A stretch of 34,371 bases of DNA from an uncultured Candidatus Saccharibacteria bacterium (lineage in GTDB: Bacteria; Patescibacteriota; Saccharimonadia; Saccharimonadales; Saccharimonadaceae): the NCBI GenBank assembly GCA_938046115.1, contig CALIXX010000026.1, positions 1 to 34,371 of the forward strand. Reading direction: 5' to 3'. Made by a program: the position numbers and the translations under genes. The notes below the pieces were generated by a model. That model had not been told where the DNA came from, searched no databases, and worked only from the letters and a program-made list of their open reading frames with translations. Shown piece after piece: positions 21,246-27,375 of the stretch; position 1 is the first letter of the stretch, and each line of letters starts with the position of its first letter.

Positions 21246-22556
21246 CTACTGACTTGGCCCGTCAAAGAAGTTCTCGTACTCCGAAAAATACGGTGCTTTG
21301 ATGGCCTGCCAAGCGAGCGATTGACGCACCAGCTCGGTATCTTCGCTCAGGACACAGAGGATCTTAACCGCCTCTTCAAGGAATATCCCACCTTGTGACC
21401 CCTTAGCAAGAATCACTGCACCAGGCCGTGCCACCGAACGGACAAACTGCCCTGCCTCGATCGCATTACGGCATACCTTCACTTGGCAGCCACGCCGGCG
21501 GGCAGCGGGCGCAAGATACTTCTCTGTCTCGCCGCCAACCGTCACCACCCAATCAAGCAAATGCGAGTCGCAAGCCATGCCCAGCTTCTCGTGCTCGGCC
21601 TGGCTCGAGGCGCCCAGCTCATTCATGTCACCAAGGATGGCGATCCGCTGCGGTGCCTGCGCAAAGCTATAGAGCGTCTGCAGAGCAGCCAGCGCAGCAG
21701 CCGGGCTGGAGTTGTATGTATCGTCGATAATTGTTGTATCGCCAAGGCCCAGCAGTGGGTTCATCCGCCCGGGGACAGGCTTGATCAGTGCAAGGCCCTT
21801 CACTACTTCATCTGGTGTGCAGCCATAGAGCAAGGCCGCTGCGACGGCACCAACGATCGGCCGTAGGCTGTGCTCACCCACCACGTTAATGGCTGCCGCA
21901 AATGGCTGAGCAATGTTTGGTGGAGCAATAATCCCCCCACGATAGCCCACCTCAGCATCAAAGTTCTGCTGTTCGAAGCGATACTCAGCGAGGCCAGTTG
22001 TGCCATATGTACTAAAGTGTGGAGTAGCAATCAGGTCAGCAAAGCGCCCCTCAATATCATCACGGTTAATCAGCACTCGACGTGCATACTGCGTCACGGA
22101 GAGCTCCTCTTGCGCGACTGCTTCAATCGAGCCAAAGAACTCCATATGCTCTGGCGTTACTGCCGTCACTAAGGCGAGGTCGGGCCGGAGGTAGCGGCCA
22201 AAGTCGGCAATCTCCCCTGGCCGATCAGTGCCAAGCTCTTGGACAATCACATCAACGTCAGCTGGCTGAGCAACCCGTCGTCGGGCCGCTGCAAACACCT
22301 TGAGCCAGGCACCAATGCTATGTACCTTGCTAGGGTAGGTCACGCCAAGAATGCCACACGGTGCCGAGAGGTTAGTATTATGGTTGTTATCAAGCATGCG
22401 CACACGGTAGCGCTGCGATAGCAAGGTAGCCACCGCTCGCTTAGTGCTCGTTTTGCCCACACTCCCCACCACAACAATTAACTTGACCTCTGGATGAGCT
22501 TGAAAATACCGGCTCACATACGTCTCGAGCCGCTTTTGGATAAACTTTTTGAACAT
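21246..22556 (-). CDS. murF: MurF-type Mur ligase (UDP-MurNAc-tripeptide:D-Ala-D-Ala ligase family)
   Basis: 436 aa. ATP-binding P-loop G31-SVGKTS followed by the substrate-binding LDNNHNTNLSAPCGIL. Central-domain motifs are VIVQELGTDRPGEI, LVTAVTPEHMEFFGS and VINRDD; the C-terminal domain has IIDDTYNSSPAAALAAL and ILGDMNELG, the MurF hallmark. MurF adds D-Ala-D-Ala to the UDP-MurNAc-peptide, the last cytoplasmic step of stem-peptide synthesis. MurF is the best call, but its N-terminal UDP-sugar domain is shortened (the P-loop starts at residue 31 rather than about 105), so a related Mur ligase acting on a modified substrate is possible. Leaderless start. Confidence 0.85.
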   Translation of the reverse strand: MFKKFIQKRLETYVSRYFQAHPEVKLIVVVGSVGKTSTKRAVATLLSQRYRVRMLDNNHNTNLSAPCGILGVTYPSKVHSIGAWLKVFAAARRRVAQPADVDVIVQELGTDRPGEIADFGRYLRPDLALVTAVTPEHMEFFGSIEAVAQEELSVTQYARRVLINRDDIEGRFADLIATPHFSTYGTTGLAEYRFEQQNFDAEVGYRGGIIAPPNIAQPFAAAINVVGEHSLRPIVGAVAAALLYGCTPDEVVKGLALIKPVPGRMNPLLGLGDTTIIDDTYNSSPAAALAALQTLYSFAQAPQRIAILGDMNELGASSQAEHEKLGMACDSHLLDWVVTVGGETEKYLAPAARRRGCQVKVCRNAIEAGQFVRSVARPGAVILAKGSQGGIFLEEAVKILCVLSEDTELVRQSLAWQAIKAPYFSEYENFFDGPSQ

Positions 22557-22562
22557 ATCTTT

Positions 22563-22571
22563 ATTTTATCA
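22563..22571 (-). promoter_or_regulatory. Extended -10 for a leaderless murF mRNA
   Basis: Minus strand TGA-TAAAAT (22571 to 22563), AAAGAT, then ATG at 22556: a six-base gap and no Shine-Dalgarno. Between this and the divergent tRNA promoter, GCGGGA (22579-22584) and TCCCGC (22602-22607) form an inverted repeat. Confidence 0.65.
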
Positions 22572-22594
22572 GAAACAGGCGGGAATGCTACTGG

Positions 22595-22623
22595 TTGATT
22601 CTCCCGCTCGTTTGTGCTTGAAT
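22595..22623 (+). promoter_or_regulatory. tRNA-Ala(CGC) promoter
   Basis: TTGATT (22595-22600), 17 bases, TTGAAT (22618-22623) with TGC in front (extended -10). Predicted +1 about six bases before the mature tRNA. Confidence 0.55.
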
Positions 22624-22635
22624 AGAGGGAGTCGT

Positions 22636-22711
22636 GGGGATATAGCTCAGTTGATAGAGCGCAGCATTCGCATTGCTGAGGTCGAGGGTTTGAATCCCTC
22701 TATCTCCACCA
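22636..22711 (+). tRNA. tRNA-Ala (anticodon CGC)
   Basis: 76 bases with encoded CCA. Acceptor GGGGATA/TATCTCC carries the alanine identity pair G3-U70. Anticodon stem CAGCA/TGCTG, loop TTCGCAT. T-arm GAGGGTTTGAATCCCTC. It is followed 47 bases later by the small plus-strand CDS with no clear terminator between. Confidence 0.95.
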
Positions 22712-22758
22712 GGTGTTATTATTTCATTTCTTTATTGTAAGTTATATCGAGAGCTATC

Positions 22759-23118
22759 ATGCCAAGCAATAAAATGATCAGTGTGTTCTCAGATAAGCCG
22801 AAGACTAATGCTCATTATCGTGCGATAGATAGTTATGTCATGGCGCTGGGTAGTATTCGAAAAGAATTTCGCGCGCAAGTAAGCTATGCGGTTAATCGAA
22901 AATTTCTCTGGATGTGGGCGTATGAGAAAACCGCTGATGGCACGCTTTATATCAATATCACCTTGGATCACCCTGAGGATTATCCTGGTATCCATAGAGT
23001 CGCTCAAGTCAGCCGACATCGATGGAATCATCATGTTGAAGTAAAATCTCTTGAAATAGCAACAAGTGAATGGCTCAGAGAATTGCTAAAAAAGGGCGTG
23101 CTATTCGCTTCACAGTAG
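22759..23118 (+). CDS. Small protein with DUF5655-like domain
   Basis: 119 aa, basic, no TM helix or signal. The central VSYAVNRKFLWMWAYEKTAD ... LYINITLDHPED and the following WNHHVEVKSLEIATSEWLRELL resemble DUF5655-type small proteins, which have no known function. The call is tentative. The start lacks a good Shine-Dalgarno; TATATC ten bases upstream of the ATG could be a -10, or the gene may be read through from tRNA-Ala. A+T-richer than its neighbours. It converges on the Gfo/Idh/MocA gene with only 17 bases between stops. Confidence 0.6.
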   Translation: MPSNKMISVFSDKPKTNAHYRAIDSYVMALGSIRKEFRAQVSYAVNRKFLWMWAYEKTADGTLYINITLDHPEDYPGIHRVAQVSRHRWNHHVEVKSLEIATSEWLRELLKKGVLFASQ

Positions 23119-23135
23119 CTAAAGGTATCGGTATC

Positions 23136-24158
23136 TTATTTCTTTTGCAATAATCTCGCATTTGCAAGCCCATCGCTCAATGAGGCCGGAATGCTCGAGT
23201 CCTTGCCTTCAGCCCATTCGCACACTGACGCAAAATATCTATTGTATGCAACGCGAAAGACCGAGTTATCCAGTGGATGAGAAGGCTGCATGTGCACTGC
23301 AGATGCATCCTGGTCGGTGTACAACACCTCACTACCATTCTCGTGGAATAGTCGCAGAGTACCAGATCCATTACGATAGCAGAATTCTGCCGCACCTTCT
23401 GTCCCTTCGACGCGGAATTCGAGAGAGCGCGTTGCCCTACTGATCGATGTCGTGCGTATCGCCACACGTGCCTGATTCATTACGAATGAACAATCAAAGC
23501 ACTCGTCAGATGGCCGCTGTCCTTTTGGCATCGCTCCACGCCACGACCCGCGCCTTGTTTCTGCGCTGCATTGAAACTCGTGGACACTCGAATAGTTGCC
23601 GCCGAGCAAGAACACGACGAGGTCAAGAAGGTGGCTTCCCATTGCCATACGCTGCCCACCACCAAGATCTGGTGTTGTCATCCATGACGGTAGCGAATCT
23701 GCCCGCAAAGCAGCGGTGCGTTCAAAGAGATCAATTGAGCAAATATCACCAAGCGTGCCCTCGTTGATCATCTTGGCAACGATCTGAAATTGCTCGAGGC
23801 CACGAAGCTGAAAATCAACCATGCAACGATCCTTGACGACATCAAAATATGGAAGCGACAAGTCGTCGCCACAGACTGGCTTTTCTGCCAATATAAAACA
23901 CTGTTCGTGAGCAAGCCGCTCCCAGTACTCATCCCGACAGCAAACTGGTGTTGTCAGGCAAACGATATCAGGTGACTTTGCCATTACATCATCAAACGAT
24001 GCAGCAAGGTCTTTGTCGTATCCATGAGACTGTAGATGCTGTGCGGCTCGTTCCTTTGTCGAGCCAACGACGCCAACAACTTCCACCTTAGGAAGGAGAC
24101 TTAGTCCCGCAAGATGTGTTCGTATACCGACGCCAGTACCTATTATTGCAACTTTCAT
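23136..24158 (-). CDS. Gfo/Idh/MocA family NAD(P)-dependent oxidoreductase
   Basis: 340 aa. The N-terminal Rossmann fold starts VAIIGTGVGIRTHLAGL, followed by VVGVVGSTKERA and the family EKPV motif (ILAEKPVCGDDL). The C-terminal alpha/beta sheet domain has GGGQRMAMGSHLLDLVVFLLG, where the catalytic His of the family usually lies (SHLLD). These enzymes oxidise or reduce sugars, inositols or related metabolites. No sugar-pathway gene is adjacent, so the substrate is unknown; nucleotide-sugar or cell-surface glycan modification is one possibility. GGGAGG six bases before the ATG supports the start. Single gene. Confidence 0.88.
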   Translation of the reverse strand: MKVAIIGTGVGIRTHLAGLSLLPKVEVVGVVGSTKERAAQHLQSHGYDKDLAASFDDVMAKSPDIVCLTTPVCCRDEYWERLAHEQCFILAEKPVCGDDLSLPYFDVVKDRCMVDFQLRGLEQFQIVAKMINEGTLGDICSIDLFERTAALRADSLPSWMTTPDLGGGQRMAMGSHLLDLVVFLLGGNYSSVHEFQCSAETRRGSWRGAMPKGQRPSDECFDCSFVMNQARVAIRTTSISRATRSLEFRVEGTEGAAEFCYRNGSGTLRLFHENGSEVLYTDQDASAVHMQPSHPLDNSVFRVAYNRYFASVCEWAEGKDSSIPASLSDGLANARLLQKK

Positions 24159-24207
24159 TGGAGTCCTCCCTTACAAACTACATCCTGTTGGCAGACAAGA
24201 TGCTGCT

Positions 24208-24227
24208 CAAAAAACAATATGGTATTG
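24208..24227 (-). terminator. Weak terminator after the tRNA-Ala/tRNA-Val pair
   Basis: CAATA (24215-24219) / TATTG (24223-24227) with a three-base loop, followed on the minus strand by TTTTTTG. The stem is short and A/T-rich. An earlier T-run right after the CCA could also terminate. Confidence 0.4.
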
Positions 24228-24253
24228 GCACTAAAAAATGAATGATCTCAAAA

Positions 24254-24330
24254 TGGTGGATCTTGCAGGATTCGAACCTGCGACCTCACGAATGTGAATC
24301 GTGCGCTCTAGCCAACTGAGCTAAAGATCC
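24254..24330 (-). tRNA. tRNA-Val (anticodon CAC)
   Basis: 77 bases with encoded CCA. Acceptor GGATCTT/AAGATCC, discriminator A, anticodon stem CACGA/TCGTG, loop TTCACAT, T-arm GCAGGTTCGAATCCTGC. It starts one base after the CCA of tRNA-Ala(GGC), so the two are one precursor. Confidence 0.95.
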
Positions 24331-24331
24331 A

Positions 24332-24408
24332 TGGTGGAGCATACCAGATTCGAACTGGTCACCTCTTCGCTGCCAGCGAAGCGCTCTAGCCAAATGAGCT
24401 AATGCCCC
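24332..24408 (-). tRNA. tRNA-Ala (anticodon GGC)
   Basis: 77 bases with encoded CCA. Acceptor GGGGCAT/ATGCTCC with G3-U70, anticodon stem CTTCG/CGAAG, loop CTGGCAG, T-arm ACCAGTTCGAATCTGGT. First in a two-tRNA transcript with tRNA-Val(CAC). Confidence 0.95.
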
Positions 24409-24419
24409 GTCTGCTATAG

Positions 24420-24448
24420 ACTATAGCAAAAAATCACCTCCTTGACTA
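24420..24448 (-). promoter_or_regulatory. tRNA-Ala/Val promoter inside the preceding terminator
   Basis: Minus strand TAGTCA (24443-24448), 17 bases, TATAGT (24420-24425). The -35 lies in the loop of the upstream terminator hairpin and the -10 is inside a palindrome GCTATAG-A-CTATAGC (24413-24427). Confidence 0.5.
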
Positions 24449-24458
24449 GAGGTGATTT
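24428..24458 (-). terminator. Terminator of the candidate RNA
   Basis: AAATCACCTC (24431-24440) / GAGGTGATTT (24449-24458), eight-base loop, with TTTTTT on the minus strand. Well-formed. Confidence 0.8.
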
Positions 24459-24486
24459 GCCGGTAGCTGCTACGCGCCCACCCTGG

Positions 24487-24520
24487 GGCACAATGTTTGT
24501 TTTGGCACGATGTTTGTGTT
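24487..24520. repeat. 17-base tandem repeat, two copies
   Basis: GGCACAATGTTTGTTTT (24487-24503) directly followed by GGCACGATGTTTGTGTT (24504-24520), 15 of 17 identical. It falls in the middle of the candidate small RNA. Confidence 0.8.
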
Positions 24521-24561
24521 TGGACGCAACGGTACCCCTTTTTGCGTACCAGCTTGTCTTT

Positions 24562-24590
24562 ATTATGCACCACCCTTTTACAAAACACAA
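24562..24590 (-). promoter_or_regulatory. Promoter of the candidate RNA at 24428-24555
   Basis: Minus strand TTGTGT (24585-24590), 17 bases, CATAAT (24562-24567). Confidence 0.45.
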
Positions 24591-24669
24591 GCAGTTCGCC
24601 GATTAATTGTTGCATTTTATGATCAAGCCATTTTGGTTGTTATATAGATATCTCGAACGTGTTTGTATT

Positions 24670-24703
24670 TTACAAAAGCAAAACACCACCTATCCTGGTG
24701 GTG
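24670..24703 (-). terminator. tRNA-Leu terminator
   Basis: CACCACC (24684-24690) / GGTGGTG (24697-24703), six-base loop, with TTTTGCTTTTG on the minus strand. It lies 25 bases after the CCA end. Confidence 0.8.
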
Positions 24704-24708
24704 CTGAT

Positions 24709-24830
24709 GTGTCGCGAGGCATCATATCTGGTGCGGACGAGAAGACTTGAACTTCCACGAGCGCAATGCTCACCAGCCCCTCAAGCTGACGCGTCTACCA
24801 ATTCCGCCACGTCCGCATATCTCGCGACAC
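24709..24830 (-). repeat. 10-bp inverted repeat enclosing tRNA-Leu (leader-trailer pairing)
   Basis: GTGTCGCGAG (24709-24718) and CTCGCGACAC (24821-24830) are perfectly complementary and flank the tRNA on both sides. The distal arm is at the predicted 5' end of the transcript. In the RNA the leader and trailer would pair and close the precursor. Confidence 0.8.
24729..24816 (-). tRNA. tRNA-Leu (anticodon GAG)
   Basis: 88 bases with encoded CCA and a long variable arm (class II; TGAGCATTGCGCTCG). Acceptor GCGGACG/CGTCCGC, anticodon stem CAGC/GCTG with GAG in the loop, T-arm AAGTTCAAGTCTT. Confidence 0.95.
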
Positions 24831-24835
24831 TGTTG

Positions 24836-24865
24836 ATTATACCGCATGTTAGGGGGTTTTGTAAA
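24836..24865 (-). promoter_or_regulatory. tRNA-Leu promoter, overlapping the end of the SBP gene
   Basis: Minus strand TTTACA (24860-24865), 18 bases, TATAAT (24836-24841). The -35 lies within the last codons of the binding-protein gene. Predicted +1 near 24829. Confidence 0.7.
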
Positions 24866-26711
24866 CATCTCGCGTTGTCACTGTCCAACGGAGGACGTCT
24901 GCGTAGCGATCTGCACCGGAGACAAGGGTATCGCCCTGCTGGATAGCCTGTACACCAGGGCCTGTCGCATACACACTAGCCGACCGATAGAGGCCAATCG
25001 CAGGCACGTCGCTATACCACTGCTCGGCAAACGCTTTGTACTTGGCAGCACGCAGCTTTGGCTCGAGACGCGTCCGGGCGCTGGCCAATGCGGCATCTGC
25101 AGTGCGACTCGTATAATTGACGAAGTTATAGCCCTGGTAGCCCGTCTGCGAGGAGTGCCAGTAGGCATAGACATCGGGGTCGGCACCAATTGCCAACTCG
25201 TAGAGCAAAACATCGTAGCTTCGCCCCTGCAATGTCCCTTGGACAAAGGTAGATGACGTTGCCGAGCGGTCAATCACTTGCTGCGTCACCGCCACACCAA
25301 GCTGTTGCCACTGCTCCATGACTTTAGCCAAAACAGCTTCGTACTCTGCGCCCTTCGTGGTGGTGATCATAATCTCCAGCTTTTGGCCATCTTTACTGCG
25401 GACTTTGCTGCCATCGGCGAGCTTCCAACCGGCTTCATCCAGCATTGCAGCAGCCTTTGTTTTGTCATGCTTATCTGCAGATGGTGTATTGATACCGCCA
25501 AGCTGACTAGGGATAAACGGCCCATCAAGGCGCTGCACGCCCTCGCCCAGCGAGGTGCGAATCGCAGCGGTGTTGGTGCCCAGCTGGAGCGCTTTGCGCA
25601 CTGCACGATCTTTGAGGATGGGGTTGGTATTATTCATGAGCAAATACACCCCACGGTCGGTTGGTACAGTAGTTGTGGTGTATTGGTTGCGCGGGATATC
25701 TTTGCGCATCACAACGGAGAGGTCGGTTGCACCACTCAGCTCACCAGCTTGCAAAGCCGAGACGATATCTTGCTGCGTGCTATAAGCTTGGAGCTCGAAG
25801 CGATCGAGCTTGGGTCGGCCACCATAGTAGCCATCAAAGGCAACGACATGCACGGTCTTTGGCCGGCGAGCATTGTTGGTCGATTGCAAAATCTGGAACT
25901 TAAACGGCCCACTACCAACTGGCGAATGATTAAATGGTGCCTGGCGCATTGAGCTTGGCGTTGCTGAGCCTAGCATATGTTCAGGTAAAATTGGGAAGGT
26001 CAATGCATGGGGGAAGGCAGCATACGTTGCAGGTAGCACAAACTGCACAGTGGTATCGTTGACCGCCTTAGCCTGGACGTCGACCCAGTTGACGCGCAAG
26101 GGCGAGCGCACTGCTGGGTTCTTGATAAGGTTGATCGTGAAGACAACATCCTTGGCGGTAAGCTTGTGCCCATCGTGCCAGCGGACGTCATCACGTAATT
26201 GAGCGGTGTAGGTTTTGCTCGCTTCGTTATAGGCAAGACTCGTTGCAACATCTGTGTGGAGCGAACCCTTGGCGTCATAATGATAGAGTGAGGAAAACAT
26301 GAGTTGGCTGGCCGAAAGCTCGGCACTGCTGGTTGCAAAGAGTGGATTCAGCGTCTCAATCGGGCCAAGCGCCCCCTCGATATACGTCCCGCCAGTCCCA
26401 CCAGTTGCCGTCGTCGCGTCGCGGCGGATAAAGATCTGAGCAATAATACCAAGCAAAATCACTGCAATGAGGACAAGCCACAGCACAACTCGCCGCCGGG
26501 CTCGACGCAAACTCTCGAAGCGGCTCCCTAAGAACTTGCCAACGTGGCGCGTCGCGCTATCTTCGAGCTGCTTGAGGTCACGGCGTGGTTTCTTGCGGCG
26601 AGATGGTACCGATTTCGCTGCTTTGGCTGCCCGTAGCGATTCATCCTCCTGAGGCACAACTGCCGACGAGGTCTCACGGCGCTGGAGGTGCTTCTCCTGC
26701 CGATTCGCCAT
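24849..26711 (-). CDS. Membrane-anchored family-5 extracellular solute-binding protein
   Basis: 620 aa. Residues 1-74 are a basic cytoplasmic segment, 75-95 one TM helix (VVLWLVLIAVILLGIIAQIFI), and from about 108 the SBP_bac_5 domain begins: GTYIEGALGPIETLNPLFA, LRDDVRWHDGHKLTAKDVVFTINLIKN, GSGPFKFQ, TDRGVYLLMNNTNPILKDRAVRKALQ. These proteins capture oligopeptides or nickel for ABC importers. There is no lipobox, so the N-terminal helix replaces lipid anchoring. No permease or ATPase genes are adjacent. secG ends three bases upstream, so it is co-transcribed. GGGGTAGGG precedes the ATG. The C terminus overlaps the tRNA-Leu promoter. Confidence 0.9.
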   Translation of the reverse strand: MANRQEKHLQRRETSSAVVPQEDESLRAAKAAKSVPSRRKKPRRDLKQLEDSATRHVGKFLGSRFESLRRARRRVVLWLVLIAVILLGIIAQIFIRRDATTATGGTGGTYIEGALGPIETLNPLFATSSAELSASQLMFSSLYHYDAKGSLHTDVATSLAYNEASKTYTAQLRDDVRWHDGHKLTAKDVVFTINLIKNPAVRSPLRVNWVDVQAKAVNDTTVQFVLPATYAAFPHALTFPILPEHMLGSATPSSMRQAPFNHSPVGSGPFKFQILQSTNNARRPKTVHVVAFDGYYGGRPKLDRFELQAYSTQQDIVSALQAGELSGATDLSVVMRKDIPRNQYTTTTVPTDRGVYLLMNNTNPILKDRAVRKALQLGTNTAAIRTSLGEGVQRLDGPFIPSQLGGINTPSADKHDKTKAAAMLDEAGWKLADGSKVRSKDGQKLEIMITTTKGAEYEAVLAKVMEQWQQLGVAVTQQVIDRSATSSTFVQGTLQGRSYDVLLYELAIGADPDVYAYWHSSQTGYQGYNFVNYTSRTADAALASARTRLEPKLRAAKYKAFAEQWYSDVPAIGLYRSASVYATGPGVQAIQQGDTLVSGADRYADVLRWTVTTRDVYKTP

Positions 26712-26714
26712 GCC

Positions 26715-26948
26715 CTACCCCGCAGACGGCAACAAAAGTGCCGCCAAAATAGACCCAACAAAGGTAACAGCCAAAAAGATCGTTGCCTCGAAGAGGTTCT
26801 TGTCGAGGCCGCGCCGCGTGGTATAGAGCTCGCCCGAGGCACCAAAGCCTGCACCAAGCGTCGCCCCGCGCTGCTGAAGCAAAATAGCCAGGACCATCAA
26901 GATGGCCGAGCCAATCATTATTGTTTGTAGAATACTATCAAGATTCAT
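26715..26948 (-). CDS. secG: Preprotein translocase subunit SecG
   Basis: 77 aa from the ATG at 26948, which has AGGAGG six bases upstream; an in-frame ATG at 26972 lacks this. Two TM helices (IMIGSAILMVLAILLQ and IFLAVTFVGSILAALL) with the conserved loop RGATLGAGFGASGELYTTRRGLDK, the SecG hallmark. SecG joins SecY and SecE and aids SecA-driven export. It overlaps the end of the holin-like gene and is followed directly by the binding protein, which itself needs membrane insertion. Confidence 0.92.
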   Translation of the reverse strand: MNLDSILQTIMIGSAILMVLAILLQQRGATLGAGFGASGELYTTRRGLDKNLFEATIFLAVTFVGSILAALLLPSAG

Positions 26949-27339
26949 GTTGTTCCTCCTGCGTGCGCCCATAATTTAGCTCGAGCGCGCTGCTTACTAT
27001 ATAGTTTACCAGACTCATAATCAGGCCTGTCAAGATGGAGTGAAGAAACGTCATCTTGAGGCCTGGTGCCAGTATCAGTGAAATATAGACCATAAAGCCA
27101 TTGACAACGACGGTAAAGAGACCGAGCGTGACGAGAATAGCGGGAAGCGATAGGATGATGGCAATCGGCTTAAAGACTGCATTGACGATTGAGAAGATAA
27201 GCCCGGCCAGCAAAAACACAGCAACATTCATATCGGGTTGGACACCGATATAGCCTGTACCAAAGATACGTACGGCAATCCACAGCCCAAGTGAATTTAG
27301 CACCCAGCGGATAATAAAGGTAAAAAATTGTCGTTTCAT
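26938..27339 (-). CDS. Phage holin family 4 superfamily (DUF360) membrane protein
   Basis: 133 aa, four TM helices, matching the Phage_holin_4_2 layout: FFTFIIRWVLNSLGLWIAVRIF, an aliphatic FLLAGLIFSIVNAVFKPIAIILSLPAILVTLGLFTVVVNGFMVY and a final LHSILTGLIMSLVNYIVS. Despite the name these are common chromosomal proteins of unknown function in many bacteria; no phage gene is near. The ATG at 27339 is seven bases from a -10 with a good -35, giving a leaderless internal promoter in the pepP-secG run. Its last codons overlap the secG start by 11 bases. Confidence 0.85.
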   Translation of the reverse strand: MKRQFFTFIIRWVLNSLGLWIAVRIFGTGYIGVQPDMNVAVFLLAGLIFSIVNAVFKPIAIILSLPAILVTLGLFTVVVNGFMVYISLILAPGLKMTFLHSILTGLIMSLVNYIVSSALELNYGRTQEEQHES

Positions 27340-27346
27340 TTGCTCT

Positions 27347-27375
27347 AGTATAGCGGTTTTTTACCATTTTGTCGA
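27347..27375 (-). promoter_or_regulatory. Internal promoter for the holin-like gene, secG and SBP
   Basis: Minus strand TCGACA (27370-27375), 17 bases, TATACT (27347-27352), then seven bases to the ATG at 27339. It overlaps the pepP stop. Confidence 0.65.

Larger units (their letters stand above)
24428..24555 (-). ncRNA. Candidate small RNA, about 130 nt, unclassified
   Basis: Minus strand, from a predicted +1 near 24555 to an intrinsic terminator at 24428-24458. Its 5' end AGCTGGTAC pairs with GTAGCAGCT near the 3' side (8 of 9 pairs). Inside are GGTAC/GTACC and two copies of a 17-base repeat (24487-24520). A 64-codon ORF (24421-24615) overlaps but runs through the terminator and has no ribosome site, so RNA is the better reading. 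It lies between the terminators of tRNA-Leu and of itself, making it an independent unit. Confidence 0.45.

Noticed and set aside
22622..22703. ATAGAGGGA upstream of tRNA-Ala(CGC) complementary to TCCCTCTAT in its 3' half
   Set aside because: The upstream copy overlaps the predicted -10, so it is probably not transcribed; likely chance.
24254..24408. tRNA cluster as an attachment site for an integrated element
   Set aside because: No integrase nearby and no repeat of a tRNA 3' end noticed within the window.
24421..24615. 64-codon minus-strand ORF
   Set aside because: Reads through a strong intrinsic terminator and has no Shine-Dalgarno or leaderless -10; treated as part of a candidate RNA instead.
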